64,000 bases of DNA from Candidatus Saccharimonadota bacterium. GTDB taxonomy: Bacteria > Patescibacteriota > Saccharimonadia > Saccharimonadales > Saccharimonadaceae. The notes beneath the pieces are model-generated. The model was given only the letters and a program-made list of their open reading frames with translations, ran no database searches and had not been told where the DNA came from. Location of the stretch: NCBI GenBank assembly GCA_009992235.1, contig JAACVZ010000001.1:253395-317394 (forward strand). The letters are read 5' to 3'. The stretch's first letter is position 1. The number at the start of each line of letters is the position of its first letter. A program made the position numbers and the translations under genes. Shown one piece after another: positions 51,767 to 60,597 of this stretch.

Positions 51767-54253
51767 CTAAACTGCCTTTCCATTTACTGCCGTACTTACA
51801 TGGGCGCTAACCGCCTCAACGACTCTGTTGATATCATCCTGCGACAACGTTTTATCGTGTGACACCATATTAATTCGCACGGTAACATTCTTCACATCCG
51901 CATTATCGGAGTGATATATATCGACAGGCTCAACCGACGTTGTTATATCGATATTCGAAAGGACTTCTTTCACAGCCCGCCCAACAGCGCCGTAAGCCGT
52001 AAGAACTGGCACTTGAAAACAAATATCTCGTTGCGTTCCAGGATAGCGACTGAGAGGCATATATGTGGCTGTATCGTCTACCGAGCCGGCCATGAGGGCT
52101 CGGGTATTTATTTCAAAACCCGCAACAGAATCGGACAATTTCCAACCCTTACGAACCGCTTTTTTGTATTCACCGACTACACCAACATAGGCGCCGGTTG
52201 CGACGTCGAACACGACAGCGCTGTGTTTTGGCTCGTATGGAGCGGTTGCGACATCCGCCTCGTCACCGGTAATTATTTGATACTCAAACGTTTTTCCAAG
52301 CTTCACGCCGAGGTACTCAAGGTACCGTTTAGCAAGATAAAAAGCAGGTTGGTCGGCACCTTCCGTTTTCTCAACAACTAGCGCAAGTCGGTCATGCTCA
52401 ACAGGAACATTTTCATTGGTCAGTCCCGCCGATTTATCGTGCGTTTTATTAAGCTCAAATACCGCAAACGAATCGTGTCCGGCCTTTACGTTAGGGTGCA
52501 CTAAGCCAAGCAAACTCGGCGTTAGGCTTTGGCGATAGTACTGAAGTTCAGGGCTAATGCTATTAACAATCCGATATGAATTCTCTGGTTTTTGCCCAGC
52601 TCGCTGCAGCACGTCACCGTGAACGAATGAATATGTCAGCACCTCATTTGCACCAGCCTGCACAAGATACTGACGAATGCGCATCCGCAACTGGTCGAAA
52701 GCATCTGGACGGACTGCAGTAGATTCTCGCAGTGGCAAAGTGAGGTTAATTGAGTCGAACCCAGCAAGCCGTCCAACCTCTTCGATGATGTCTTCGGGAA
52801 TATGAATATCTTCACGCCAGTACGGAACCTGTACGGTCCCAACAGTGTCGTTGAATGTCACTTCAAAGCCAACGTTTTCAAGTAGGACCATAACGTCCTC
52901 GGCAGCATACTGAGTGCCCAGAGTTTCATTAATCATTTCAACAGATACTTCAACCGCAAGTGGCTTACGACGAACAGGGCGGGCATCGGCAATAGCGCTC
53001 GATACCGTAGCACCGGTATATTCCTCAAAAAGTCGCACCGCTTCTTGGGTGACTGGCATTGAAATAGCTGCGGGAATTCCTTTAGTAAACCGAGTAATTG
53101 CCTCGCTAAATATACCGTGGCGCATTTGTGTTGACCTAAGATGATACAAGTCGAAGGTTGCAACTTCAAGTAAGACTCGTTTTGTTGTACCGTCAATCGC
53201 CGTCGATGCTCCGCCCATTGCGCCAGCTAGCCCAACAGCCGTATTTCCGGCTGCAATAACGATATCAGACGTGTCGAGGGCTATTTCTCTTCCGTCCAAC
53301 AAGGCAAGGGTTTCGCCTTCTCGCGCCGTACGAACTCCGACGACCTGATCGCCACCGGCAACTTGGAGTAGTTTATCGTAGTCATACGTGTGAAGCGGCT
53401 GCCCCGAAAGAAGCATAAGGTAGTTGGCGACATCTACGGCGGCACTTACTGGACGAACACCACTTCGAGCAAGCAACGACTGAATGTATAGTGGCGATTG
53501 TCGAGTTTCATCCATGTCGGTAAGGACGACTGCAGTAAAGCGAGCACAAAGCTCTGGGTCTTCTATAGAAACTCCTGGTGCAGCGTCGGCGCCTTGACTG
53601 GTAGCCCTTGCTTCAAGTTCAGCAAACCAATGCGGCTCATTGAAAGGTTTACCTTGAATACCCGCAACTTCGCGAGCAAAACCAATAAGACCAAAGGTGT
53701 CAGGTCGATGCGTCAGTGACTTGTTTTCAATATCAAGCAAATAGTCGTCGAGGTCATAGACGTCGACAAATAGCGCACCTGGTTCGGCGGCCTTATCGAC
53801 CACAATAATTCCTTCATGATAGTCGTAAAGATCGAGTTCGCGAGCGCTGGCCAGCATACCATTACTCATCACGCCACGGAGTTCTTTGGCGCTCAAGACA
53901 AACGGCTCTGCGTCTCCATAAGTATCAGGAACAATACTTTGAGGCGGCAGCCAGACAACATCAATACCCTCGTGGACGTTCGGTGCACCACAGACAACTT
54001 GGACGTAACCATTTTCGTCTCGCTCGATGCCTTCAACAACACCACCGTCGTCAATTTTCGCAACGTTCAAATGATCGGTGCCCTCTATTGGCTTGCAGGC
54101 CATAACCCGCACAATACGAGCATCTTTATATTTATCACCAATATATTCAACGCTTTCAACCTCTACTAGGCGCTCACCAATAAGCTCAACTAGTTCTTGA
54201 ATAGGAAGGTCGATGTCGACGTATTGCTTTAGCCAGTTGAATGAGATAATCAT
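51767..54253 (-). CDS. pheT: Phenylalanyl-tRNA synthetase beta subunit
   Basis: This is the non-catalytic and editing subunit of the alpha2-beta2 enzyme, 828 residues. It has an N-terminal tRNA-binding (EMAP-like) domain (VMACKPIEGTDHLNVAKID, VVCGAPNVHEGIDV) and B3/B4 editing domains (VDVANYLMLLSGQPLHTYD). A B5 domain, the core (EDIIEEVGRLAGFDSI) and a C-terminal ferredoxin-fold anticodon-binding domain (LSRYPGTQRDICFQVPV) follow. Its ATG overlaps the pheS TGA (ATGA). Confidence 0.96.
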   Translation of the reverse strand: MIISFNWLKQYVDIDLPIQELVELIGERLVEVESVEYIGDKYKDARIVRVMACKPIEGTDHLNVAKIDDGGVVEGIERDENGYVQVVCGAPNVHEGIDVVWLPPQSIVPDTYGDAEPFVLSAKELRGVMSNGMLASARELDLYDYHEGIIVVDKAAEPGALFVDVYDLDDYLLDIENKSLTHRPDTFGLIGFAREVAGIQGKPFNEPHWFAELEARATSQGADAAPGVSIEDPELCARFTAVVLTDMDETRQSPLYIQSLLARSGVRPVSAAVDVANYLMLLSGQPLHTYDYDKLLQVAGGDQVVGVRTAREGETLALLDGREIALDTSDIVIAAGNTAVGLAGAMGGASTAIDGTTKRVLLEVATFDLYHLRSTQMRHGIFSEAITRFTKGIPAAISMPVTQEAVRLFEEYTGATVSSAIADARPVRRKPLAVEVSVEMINETLGTQYAAEDVMVLLENVGFEVTFNDTVGTVQVPYWREDIHIPEDIIEEVGRLAGFDSINLTLPLRESTAVRPDAFDQLRMRIRQYLVQAGANEVLTYSFVHGDVLQRAGQKPENSYRIVNSISPELQYYRQSLTPSLLGLVHPNVKAGHDSFAVFELNKTHDKSAGLTNENVPVEHDRLALVVEKTEGADQPAFYLAKRYLEYLGVKLGKTFEYQIITGDEADVATAPYEPKHSAVVFDVATGAYVGVVGEYKKAVRKGWKLSDSVAGFEINTRALMAGSVDDTATYMPLSRYPGTQRDICFQVPVLTAYGAVGRAVKEVLSNIDITTSVEPVDIYHSDNADVKNVTVRINMVSHDKTLSQDDINRVVEAVSAHVSTAVNGKAV

Positions 54254-55266
54254 GTGTTAAATTTCCTTAAAAATGCTAGTTTTCCAGACTCAAAATGACG
54301 CAGGTCCTCAATACCATATTTCAGCATAACCAAACGCTCGACTCCACCACCCCACGCAAAGCCACGATACTTTTTCGAATCGATACCAGCCGCTTCAAGT
54401 ACATTCGGGTGAATCATACCGCACCCAAGCATCTCGAGCCATTGTCCAGGACCGCCGCCAATTGCAGCCGGTTTTTCAATAGCAAACTCGAGTCCAGGTT
54501 CAACAAATGGGAAATAGGCTGGTTGAGTTTTAATGCGAAGCTCTTGGTCGTAATAAGTTTCAAAGAAGCTACGAAGTGTTCCAAGCATCTGCCCAAGGTT
54601 GGCTTGCTCGCTGACGTAGACTCCCTCGACTTGATAAAACGTGTGTTCGTGAGTAGCATCGACGTCTTCATTTCGGAATACTCGCCCATAGCTAATGGCT
54701 GCAATATCGCCACCAGCCTCAAGGCGCGCTTTGCCATCAAGCAAAATACGGTGCTGCATTGTTGAGGTGTGAGCTGGCGGAACATAGCCCTCTTCGGTGC
54801 GGAAAGTGTCATAGCCATCGCGAGCTGGGTGGTCTTTTGGAAAGTTCAACGCTTCAAACATATGAAAATCATCATCTATTTGACGTGATTCAACGGCCTC
54901 GAAGCCCATACGAGTAAAGATATCAACCACCTGATTGAGTTCTTGTATCAACGGGTGGTGTGTTCCGTGTTCTGCCGGAAGAAGCGATGGAAGCGATGCG
55001 TTCTCACCCCACGGCGCAGTTACATCGAGCTGTTCAACTGAAGCCGAGTCTAGCTGTGCCTCGCGTTCTGTAATTGCCTCTTCAAGTGCCTGCTTCAAGT
55101 CGTTTACTTCACGGCCAAAGTTTGCCCGTTCTTCAGCGGGAATTGATCCGATTGTACTGTAGAGCTTGCGAAGTTCAGGCGCACGCAATACATCGCGAGG
55201 TGTCTCGCTTGTTTTTACGCGCTCAATGAGCAACTGCTTCACGCCCTCATTATCGTGTATCGACAT
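54250..55266 (-). CDS. pheS: Phenylalanyl-tRNA synthetase alpha subunit
   Basis: This is the catalytic class II subunit, 338 residues. Motifs are HHPLIQELNQVVDIFTRMGFE, then the class II motif 2 region (AISYGRVFRNEDVDATHEHTF, with FYQVEGVYV following), PAYFPFVEPGLEFAI and motif 3 GFAWGGGVERLVMLKYGI. The ATG at 55266 with AAAGGGTG upstream is preferred over the GTG 6 bases earlier. No leader peptide or T-box is seen. Confidence 0.96.
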   Translation of the reverse strand: MSIHDNEGVKQLLIERVKTSETPRDVLRAPELRKLYSTIGSIPAEERANFGREVNDLKQALEEAITEREAQLDSASVEQLDVTAPWGENASLPSLLPAEHGTHHPLIQELNQVVDIFTRMGFEAVESRQIDDDFHMFEALNFPKDHPARDGYDTFRTEEGYVPPAHTSTMQHRILLDGKARLEAGGDIAAISYGRVFRNEDVDATHEHTFYQVEGVYVSEQANLGQMLGTLRSFFETYYDQELRIKTQPAYFPFVEPGLEFAIEKPAAIGGGPGQWLEMLGCGMIHPNVLEAAGIDSKKYRGFAWGGGVERLVMLKYGIEDLRHFESGKLAFLRKFNT

Positions 55267-55283
55267 AATCACCCTTTAGTATA

Positions 55284-55520
55284 CTATTGCGCGGTCGAAA
55301 CTACCAGCCAAACAATCGCGCCAGTAGCTACCACGAAAAACAATATCCAGACCCACGCAAAGCGAGAGGTTTGCTGGGTTCGTTCGATATACCGTGAGTC
55401 ATCAACGCCATCGGGCGAATCTGCCTCGGCGGCTTTTTGACGGGCGCGCTCTTGGAGTTCTTTGGCAAGCTTCTCTTGAAGCTCTGACCGCGAATTTTGT
55501 TGTTTGAGATACATTCCCAT
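55284..55520 (-). CDS. Small tail-anchored membrane protein
   Basis: This 78-residue protein of unknown function has a charged helical N-terminus (SRSELQEKLAKELQERARQKAAE), a short acidic linker, and one C-terminal transmembrane helix (FAWVWILFFVVATGAIVWLVV) with almost nothing after it. The start at 55520 is 6 bases after a TGG-TACTAT box; the ATG 6 bases further in is the alternative. It lies just upstream of pheS and may be co-transcribed. Confidence 0.65.
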   Translation of the reverse strand: MGMYLKQQNSRSELQEKLAKELQERARQKAAEADSPDGVDDSRYIERTQQTSRFAWVWILFFVVATGAIVWLVVSTAQ

Positions 55521-55526
55521 ACGTCT

Positions 55527-55535
55527 ATAGTACCA
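55527..55535 (-). promoter_or_regulatory. Extended -10 promoter of the tail-anchored protein
   Basis: TGG-TACTAT on the minus strand (hexamer 55527-55532) ends 6 bases before the ATG at 55520, the same geometry as uvrB, rmuC and the PAP2 gene. Confidence 0.5.
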
Positions 55536-55620
55536 TTTTCCCGTGCCTGCGAACCGTTTACCCATTCCTGTTATGTATATGTTATACTTATGTCATATTT
55601 ACCATAAGGAGGGAAGTATA

Positions 55621-56403
55621 ATGGCGACGAAAAAGCCTGTGTCTGCAAAAAAGGCACCTGTAAAGAATAAAACAACCGCTGCCTCAAGCATTGGTGAGCA
55701 CATCTCATCATCGCTACAGTCAGTAAAACTATGGAAGAGCCTTGGCGCTGAATTCATCGGTACATTCTTGCTTGCAAGTATCTTTATCGTTGGACAAGGT
55801 CAGCCAATCTTCATCCTGTTCGGTCTTGCCGGTATCGTTCTGATGCTCGGTGCAGTATCCGGAGCGCATGTTAACCCAGCAATCACCGTTGCTGCTTGGG
55901 TCACCAAGCGAGTCGGATGGCTTCGTGCAGTAGGATACATCTTCGCACAAGTACTTGGTGCTATCGTATCGTTCTTCACCCTTAAGACGTTCCTTGCCGG
56001 TGCACCAGCACCAGATGCTGAAGCAATCAGCTACGGCGCAAGCGCTCAAGAATTGTTCGCGGCTTTGCCACTAACAAGCATCGAAGGCAAAGAGTGGTAT
56101 GTCTTCTTCGCTGAAGTCCTTGGAGTTGCCATTCTTGGTTTCGCCATCGCTCACGCACTTCGCATTAAAGACAGCCTTACCAGCGCTTTCTCAGCCGGTT
56201 TCGGTATCTTCATTGCGTTGATGGTTGGTATTACAATTGCAGGATACGTCAGCGCAAGCAGTATCCTTAACCCAGCGGTTGCAATTAGCCTACAAGCATT
56301 TGACACATCGGTCTGGAGCTACGCAATGTACGTACTCGGTCCAGTTGTTGGTGCGGTTATTGGGTTCGGTCTTTACGACCTGCTCAAAGACAAAAAAGCG
56401 TAA
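55621..56403 (+). CDS. MIP-family channel (aquaporin-like) lacking the selectivity-filter arginine
   Basis: This 260-residue protein has a Lys/Ala-rich cytoplasmic N-terminus of about 38 residues followed by the six-helix aquaporin fold. The first pore motif is canonical, SGAHVNPAITV (Asn85-Pro-Ala). The second is SSILNPAVAIS (Asn217-Pro-Ala-Val220): the Arg that follows the second NPA in nearly all aquaporins is Val. The pore should therefore be less selective or differently gated. AGGAGG lies 8 bases before the ATG, and an extended TGT-TATACT box precedes it. The gene stands alone, followed by a strong terminator. Confidence 0.88.
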   Translation: MATKKPVSAKKAPVKNKTTAASSIGEHISSSLQSVKLWKSLGAEFIGTFLLASIFIVGQGQPIFILFGLAGIVLMLGAVSGAHVNPAITVAAWVTKRVGWLRAVGYIFAQVLGAIVSFFTLKTFLAGAPAPDAEAISYGASAQELFAALPLTSIEGKEWYVFFAEVLGVAILGFAIAHALRIKDSLTSAFSAGFGIFIALMVGITIAGYVSASSILNPAVAISLQAFDTSVWSYAMYVLGPVVGAVIGFGLYDLLKDKKA

Positions 56404-56420
56404 GCTATACGCATTTAGTA

Positions 56421-56449
56421 AAAGCCCGTCGGTTCGCCGGCGGGTTTTT
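56421..56449 (+). terminator. Intrinsic terminator of the MIP channel gene
   Basis: An 8-bp stem CCCGTCGG/CCGGCGGG (one G-U) with a TTCG tetraloop is followed by TTTTT. On the minus strand it is followed by CTTTTACT, so it may also end the rmuC transcript. Confidence 0.92.
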
Positions 56450-56456
56450 CATATGA

Positions 56457-57530
56457 TCAATCTTGTTCTTGCTGTGGTTTATCTATAAGAAGTGGTTCAA
56501 TACTTTTGTCTGTCTTGGCGATTTTTGTGACGTCAGTGTCTACCTTAGCGAGCTCTTTGTGAGCGTTATTGTAGTGGCTGACTGTTGTACCGAGAGATTT
56601 GCCAAGACGCACCATGTAGTCGTTATACTGCGCAATATGACGCCCCAGCTTGCCGACTTGTAACTGAATGTCTTTAGCCTGCTCTTCAATTTGAAGGCTA
56701 CGCAGACCCTGCAGTACCGTCTGAAGGTATGCCATGAAGCTAGTTGGGCTGACAATAACCACCTGCTTTTCACGAAAGGCGTATTCAATAAGATCGCGGG
56801 CACTCGAACCAGTACCAACATCGCCAATAAGCAGGTCATAGTATAGCGATTCGCTTGGAATGAACATGAAAGCGAAGTCCATCGTGCCTTCAGATGGACG
56901 AATGTATTTGCTGGTTTCATCAATCCGCCCCTTGAGGTCGGTTCTCACCTTTTTCAACAGTTCTAGTCGCTCGGCCTTGGTGTCAGCACCAACCATTCGG
57001 TTATAATTCTCAAGGCTAAACTTGCTATCTACCGCCAGCACCTGGCCTTTGTCTAGAAATACAACCGCGTCGGCTATGGTGCCGTCCTTGAAAGCGTACT
57101 GCATTTGAAATTGCTTGGCTGAAAGAATATTAGCTAGCACCGATTCAAGATAATACTCGCCAAATACCCCACGCTGCTTTGGGTTTTGCAGAACGTTCTG
57201 GAGCGTTTTAAGTTCATCGGCAACATCGACGACCCGGCGGTTAGTTTCGTCGAGTTTCGTCAGACGCTGCGACACGTCGCCTACCAATTTCATACTTTCC
57301 GATAGTTGCTTCTGCATAGAAGACTGCATTTGAGCGTTACTGCGCTCCATTTTATCGCCAAGCGACAATTGCAGTTGAGCAATAGTTCGGTTTAGCTCGG
57401 TGACATCGGACTTTATAAGCTCTACCCCACCACCCGATTTCATTTCTTTCAACTTTTGCAAAATAACGAACAGCGTTCCGGCTAGCGCCACAATGCCAAT
57501 AACAAGAATAATTGTAACCACCTCATTCAT
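56457..57530 (-). CDS. rmuC: RmuC-family protein
   Basis: RmuC limits DNA inversions at short repeats and has a PD-(D/E)xK nuclease-like core. The 357-residue protein has an N-terminal membrane helix (about 2-24) and a coiled coil (about 30-100). The family core has RGVFGEYYLESVLANILS, DAVVFLDKGQVLAVDSKFSLENY and FMFIPSESLYYDLL. The ATG at 57530 lies 6 bases after a TGG-TATACT box, indicating a leaderless message. It ends in TGA. Confidence 0.93.
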   Translation of the reverse strand: MNEVVTIILVIGIVALAGTLFVILQKLKEMKSGGGVELIKSDVTELNRTIAQLQLSLGDKMERSNAQMQSSMQKQLSESMKLVGDVSQRLTKLDETNRRVVDVADELKTLQNVLQNPKQRGVFGEYYLESVLANILSAKQFQMQYAFKDGTIADAVVFLDKGQVLAVDSKFSLENYNRMVGADTKAERLELLKKVRTDLKGRIDETSKYIRPSEGTMDFAFMFIPSESLYYDLLIGDVGTGSSARDLIEYAFREKQVVIVSPTSFMAYLQTVLQGLRSLQIEEQAKDIQLQVGKLGRHIAQYNDYMVRLGKSLGTTVSHYNNAHKELAKVDTDVTKIAKTDKSIEPLLIDKPQQEQD

Positions 57531-57536
57531 AGCCTT

Positions 57537-57545
57537 AGTATACCA
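57537..57545 (-). promoter_or_regulatory. Extended -10 promoter of rmuC (leaderless)
   Basis: TGG-TATACT on the minus strand (hexamer 57537-57542) ends 6 bases before the ATG. The box lies between the stop of the upstream membrane protein gene (57547) and rmuC, so the two are likely separate transcripts. Confidence 0.65.
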
Positions 57546-57546
57546 T

Positions 57547-57984
57547 TTAGATGAGTAGTAAGATATTCGCAACCACGACAATTGTCACAGCCACAGCAAG
57601 CGATACCCATAGCGAGCGAATGTGTGCAACGGCACCAAACAGCGCATAAGCAAGGCCAAATAGTAACGCTGACCAAAGCAGCGTTTCATACCACACCAGG
57701 CCATCGACGAAGCCACCAAGCCCCCACAGGGTTGTCGCACTGGCAATAGCAATGAGAAGTGGTCGCGCTGCAAAAAGTCTCACCAAACCCGACACTCCGA
57801 GTACAGCAACCAAGACGTGGCTGACTGTACCAGCGATATCTGGAATCATTGGAGTATAGGTATTAAGCAGCATGTACAGCACCCACCAACAAACACCAAT
57901 AAGGATGCCTAGGAATGCGGTTTCCCCGCTTTGCCACCAAGACCGCGCAATAACTTGTTGCGTATCAGTGATTACTTTTGCCAT
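57547..57984 (-). CDS. Hypothetical membrane protein downstream of PAP2
   Basis: This 145-residue protein shows four or five hydrophobic helices (about 24-42, 52-70, 73-90, 97-118, 122-144) and no recognisable motif. GGAGG lies 10 bases before the ATG at 57984, which is inside the PAP2 gene (20-base overlap), so the two are co-translated. The function is unknown; a partner in lipid or cell-wall carrier metabolism is suggested only by position. Confidence 0.7.
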   Translation of the reverse strand: MAKVITDTQQVIARSWWQSGETAFLGILIGVCWWVLYMLLNTYTPMIPDIAGTVSHVLVAVLGVSGLVRLFAARPLLIAIASATTLWGLGGFVDGLVWYETLLWSALLFGLAYALFGAVAHIRSLWVSLAVAVTIVVVANILLLI

Positions 57985-58468
57985 GGCGATGTTTCCTCCG
58001 TTCGCTTCTTGGTATATTACTATACCATAATGCTCCGAGCATCGCAATTAGCACACCGCCTATAACATCGGCTGGTGTATGAACAAGCGCCAAAATACGT
58101 CCAACCCCCACCAGTAGCGCCATAGCCGCTAGTACTAGCGTTGTTTTCTTCATACGCGTCTCTGCCCAGACAGCACACACAATAGCCGTCACAAACAACA
58201 TGTGATCCGACGGGAAGCCCGGATTATCGAGGAACGACGCCCCCGGGTCGACACCTAGAGTCTCAAACGGGCGCATAAGCTCTGGCTGATAAACAGTGCC
58301 GATAAGCTTGGCAAACAAGAAAGCGGTCAGTCCCGCCAGAATAATTCGGCTATACGCATAAATACGCCTACCTTTTGGCACTTTAGTCAGCAAGACATAG
58401 GCCGCAATAAGCACAATAGGAATAACCATACCGTCCGCAATGAGTCGAATAATGGCTTCGGTTGTCAT
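57965..58468 (-). CDS. PAP2-family membrane phosphatase
   Basis: This 167-residue integral membrane phosphatase acts on phosphatidate or undecaprenyl diphosphate in its family. The three motifs are Lys54 with Arg66-Pro67 (KLIGTVYQPELMRPF), PSDH at 86-89 (usual form PSGH), and Arg124...His130...Asp134 (GRILALVHTPADVIGG). The ATG lies 6 bases after a TGG-TATTAT box. It would recycle the lipid carrier used by the penicillin-binding protein, but the substrate is not proven. Confidence 0.85.
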   Translation of the reverse strand: MTTEAIIRLIADGMVIPIVLIAAYVLLTKVPKGRRIYAYSRIILAGLTAFLFAKLIGTVYQPELMRPFETLGVDPGASFLDNPGFPSDHMLFVTAIVCAVWAETRMKKTTLVLAAMALLVGVGRILALVHTPADVIGGVLIAMLGALWYSNIPRSERRKHRHGKSNH

Positions 58469-58474
58469 GAGTCT

Positions 58475-58483
58475 ATAATACCA
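58475..58483 (-). promoter_or_regulatory. Extended -10 promoter of the PAP2 gene (leaderless)
   Basis: TGG-TATTAT on the minus strand (hexamer 58475-58480) ends 6 bases before the ATG at 58468. No ribosome site is present. Confidence 0.65.
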
Positions 58484-58574
58484 CCCCGAGGCTGGAGTGC
58501 GTCTAGGAAAGAGTTAATGATTATTTAACATTGAGAGTGTAGAGTGAGTGCATAACCATAAAAAGGAAGCGCCT

Positions 58575-59267
58575 ATGAAGTTACTCATCGTCGAAGACAA
58601 TGCCAGACTTGTTGAACGAATGAAATACAGGCTAGAAAAATGGTTCGTCCTTGAGTCTGTCTATAGCGGGCACGAGGCGCTTGTGGCGGCTACCGCCCAC
58701 CCATTTGACGCAGTACTTCTTGACCTTGGGTTACCTGACATGAACGGTCTCGAAGTGTGCCGGCGTCTCCGAAAGATATCACCGGATATGCCAATCCTTA
58801 TAATCACTGGTGTTGACGATATTAGCAGCAAGGTCGAGTTGCTTGATGCCGGAGCGGATGATTACCTGACGAAGCCATTCGATGCTCAGGAACTTCGGGC
58901 TCGCATCAACGCGCTCATCAGACGGCGACCGCGTCTCCCTTCGATTTCAGCCGTTACGGCAGGTGACCTGAAGCTCGACCCATCAAAACGAACAGTTGCT
59001 CGAGCTGGGGTGCCGATTACACTCCGTCGAAAGGAGTTTGATATTCTCGAATACCTCGTCATCAACAAAGGGAGAGTCTTAACAAGAGACATGATAGTTA
59101 GTCATGCCTGGACATCCACAAGTTCAAGCTGGACCGGCTCTGTTGACGTCCACATCAAGCATCTACGCGACAAGGTCGATAAACCATTCGACTATCCGCT
59201 TATCAAAACCGTCTACGCTGTTGGTTACATGCTTGACGTTCCATCAGAAACGATAGCCGAGGAATAA
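58575..59267 (+). CDS. OmpR/PhoB-family response regulator
   Basis: This 230-residue regulator has a receiver domain with the acidic pocket (IVEDN), phospho-acceptor Asp50 (AVLLDLGLPDMNG), Thr (ILIITGVDD) and Lys (DYLTKPFDAQELRAR). A winged-helix DNA-binding domain follows (LRRKEFDILEYLVINKGRVL, VHIKHLRDKVD). The ATG at 58575 has AAGGAAG upstream. It is followed after 4 bases by its histidine kinase. Upstream, GTTAA-N7-TTAAC at 58515-58532 is a possible self-regulatory site. Confidence 0.94.
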   Translation: MKLLIVEDNARLVERMKYRLEKWFVLESVYSGHEALVAATAHPFDAVLLDLGLPDMNGLEVCRRLRKISPDMPILIITGVDDISSKVELLDAGADDYLTKPFDAQELRARINALIRRRPRLPSISAVTAGDLKLDPSKRTVARAGVPITLRRKEFDILEYLVINKGRVLTRDMIVSHAWTSTSSSWTGSVDVHIKHLRDKVDKPFDYPLIKTVYAVGYMLDVPSETIAEE

Positions 59268-59271
59268 AACA

Positions 59272-60597
59272 ATGCGGATAATAGCAAAAAAAGTGCTCGC
59301 GAATGCAATCGGCTCTCATCATATTACAAGAATCATAGCCCACGGTACGCTCGGTCTCGTATTCATACTCGAAACGCTACTTATTATCTATGGGCTTATA
59401 TCGGACAGCGTGAGGATTGACCGAATTCTTGTTGGTGGCGGTGTGGTGTTATATGTTATTGTCGCCAACTGGGCCGCAGTAAAACAGCGTTATAGTATTG
59501 CAAGCCTCATGATTATGGCGTTATATTTTGCCGCTGCTTCATTCTGTCTCCTGATTTGGGGGATAAATTCGCCCAGTGGCTTGCTCGTGCTTGGCTTTAT
59601 TATCTTCCTAGCAGGAGTGCTCATCGGACTACGTGCTATCATCCCTACTAGCGCTGCGAGTATAGTTACAATTATATCTATACATATTATCCATAGTCTG
59701 GAAATCATCACGCCAAATCGATCTGCGCTCGCCATGGAATCACATATCGGCGACATTATCACCTACGGCTCACTGTTTAGCATCTTCGCACTTATCGCCT
59801 GGATCGTATCCTTTCACACCGCGACATCATTTACGCAACTACAAAACGCAAAGAAGCGGCTAAGAGAACAAAAGGCCACCCTCGCAAGAAGGCTTGAAGA
59901 AGAGGCTCAAAAGCTACGCGAGGCTCAACTTGCCGAAATTCAACAGCTATACACCTTCGCGCAAGTCGGCCAATCGACCACAGCGATTCTACACGAGCTT
60001 GCAAATCAGCTTAATGTTCTAGCGTTCGATATCAACGGACTTTCGGATACACACAGATCAGCAAAAACTATAAATGACGCCCAAGAGAGTATTCGGCACA
60101 TCAACCACACAATCCATAGCGTTAGAAGCAGAATACGATCCAGGAACAATATCGAAGCTTTTAACGTCGTACCACTCGTAAAACTTGCGGCTCATGAAAT
60201 CAAAAAAACGGGCGCAGCCTGTTTATTCAGCACATCGACCAAGCGATTGTTAACAAAAGGAGATCCGACAAGCCTCGACCACGTCATCAGTATTCTAATC
60301 AACAATGCACGCGATGCCAGTAGCACGAGCTCGGACGGTCGTATCGCTATTCATATTGCACGACGCGGCAAAAAGATACGCATCACCGTTTCCGATAACG
60401 GACCAGGCCTTTCGAAAAGAGTAAAAGAGCACCTTTTTAAACCACAGACGAGCACGAAAGCCGGCGGAATGGGAGTCGGGCTTTATATCGCAAAACACAT
60501 TATCACCACACAGTTTCACGGTACGCTAAGCTACGACAACCTCGACCAGAAAATGACTTCTTTCATCATTACTATTCCCGTTTTCGAGGAAGAGTAA
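59272..60597 (+). CDS. Membrane sensor histidine kinase
   Basis: This 441-residue kinase has about six N-terminal transmembrane helices (23-185) with little outside sequence, so it probably senses a membrane or intracellular cue. A charged linker (KKRLREQKATLARRLEEEAQ) leads to the phospho-acceptor His241 in AILHELANQLNVL, then an HATPase domain with the N box (ILINNARDAS), D box (DNGPGLS) and G box (GGMGVGLYIAKHII). It is partner to the response regulator just upstream; GAGGA at the regulator's end serves as its ribosome site. Confidence 0.92.
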   Translation: MRIIAKKVLANAIGSHHITRIIAHGTLGLVFILETLLIIYGLISDSVRIDRILVGGGVVLYVIVANWAAVKQRYSIASLMIMALYFAAASFCLLIWGINSPSGLLVLGFIIFLAGVLIGLRAIIPTSAASIVTIISIHIIHSLEIITPNRSALAMESHIGDIITYGSLFSIFALIAWIVSFHTATSFTQLQNAKKRLREQKATLARRLEEEAQKLREAQLAEIQQLYTFAQVGQSTTAILHELANQLNVLAFDINGLSDTHRSAKTINDAQESIRHINHTIHSVRSRIRSRNNIEAFNVVPLVKLAAHEIKKTGAACLFSTSTKRLLTKGDPTSLDHVISILINNARDASSTSSDGRIAIHIARRGKKIRITVSDNGPGLSKRVKEHLFKPQTSTKAGGMGVGLYIAKHIITTQFHGTLSYDNLDQKMTSFIITIPVFEEE

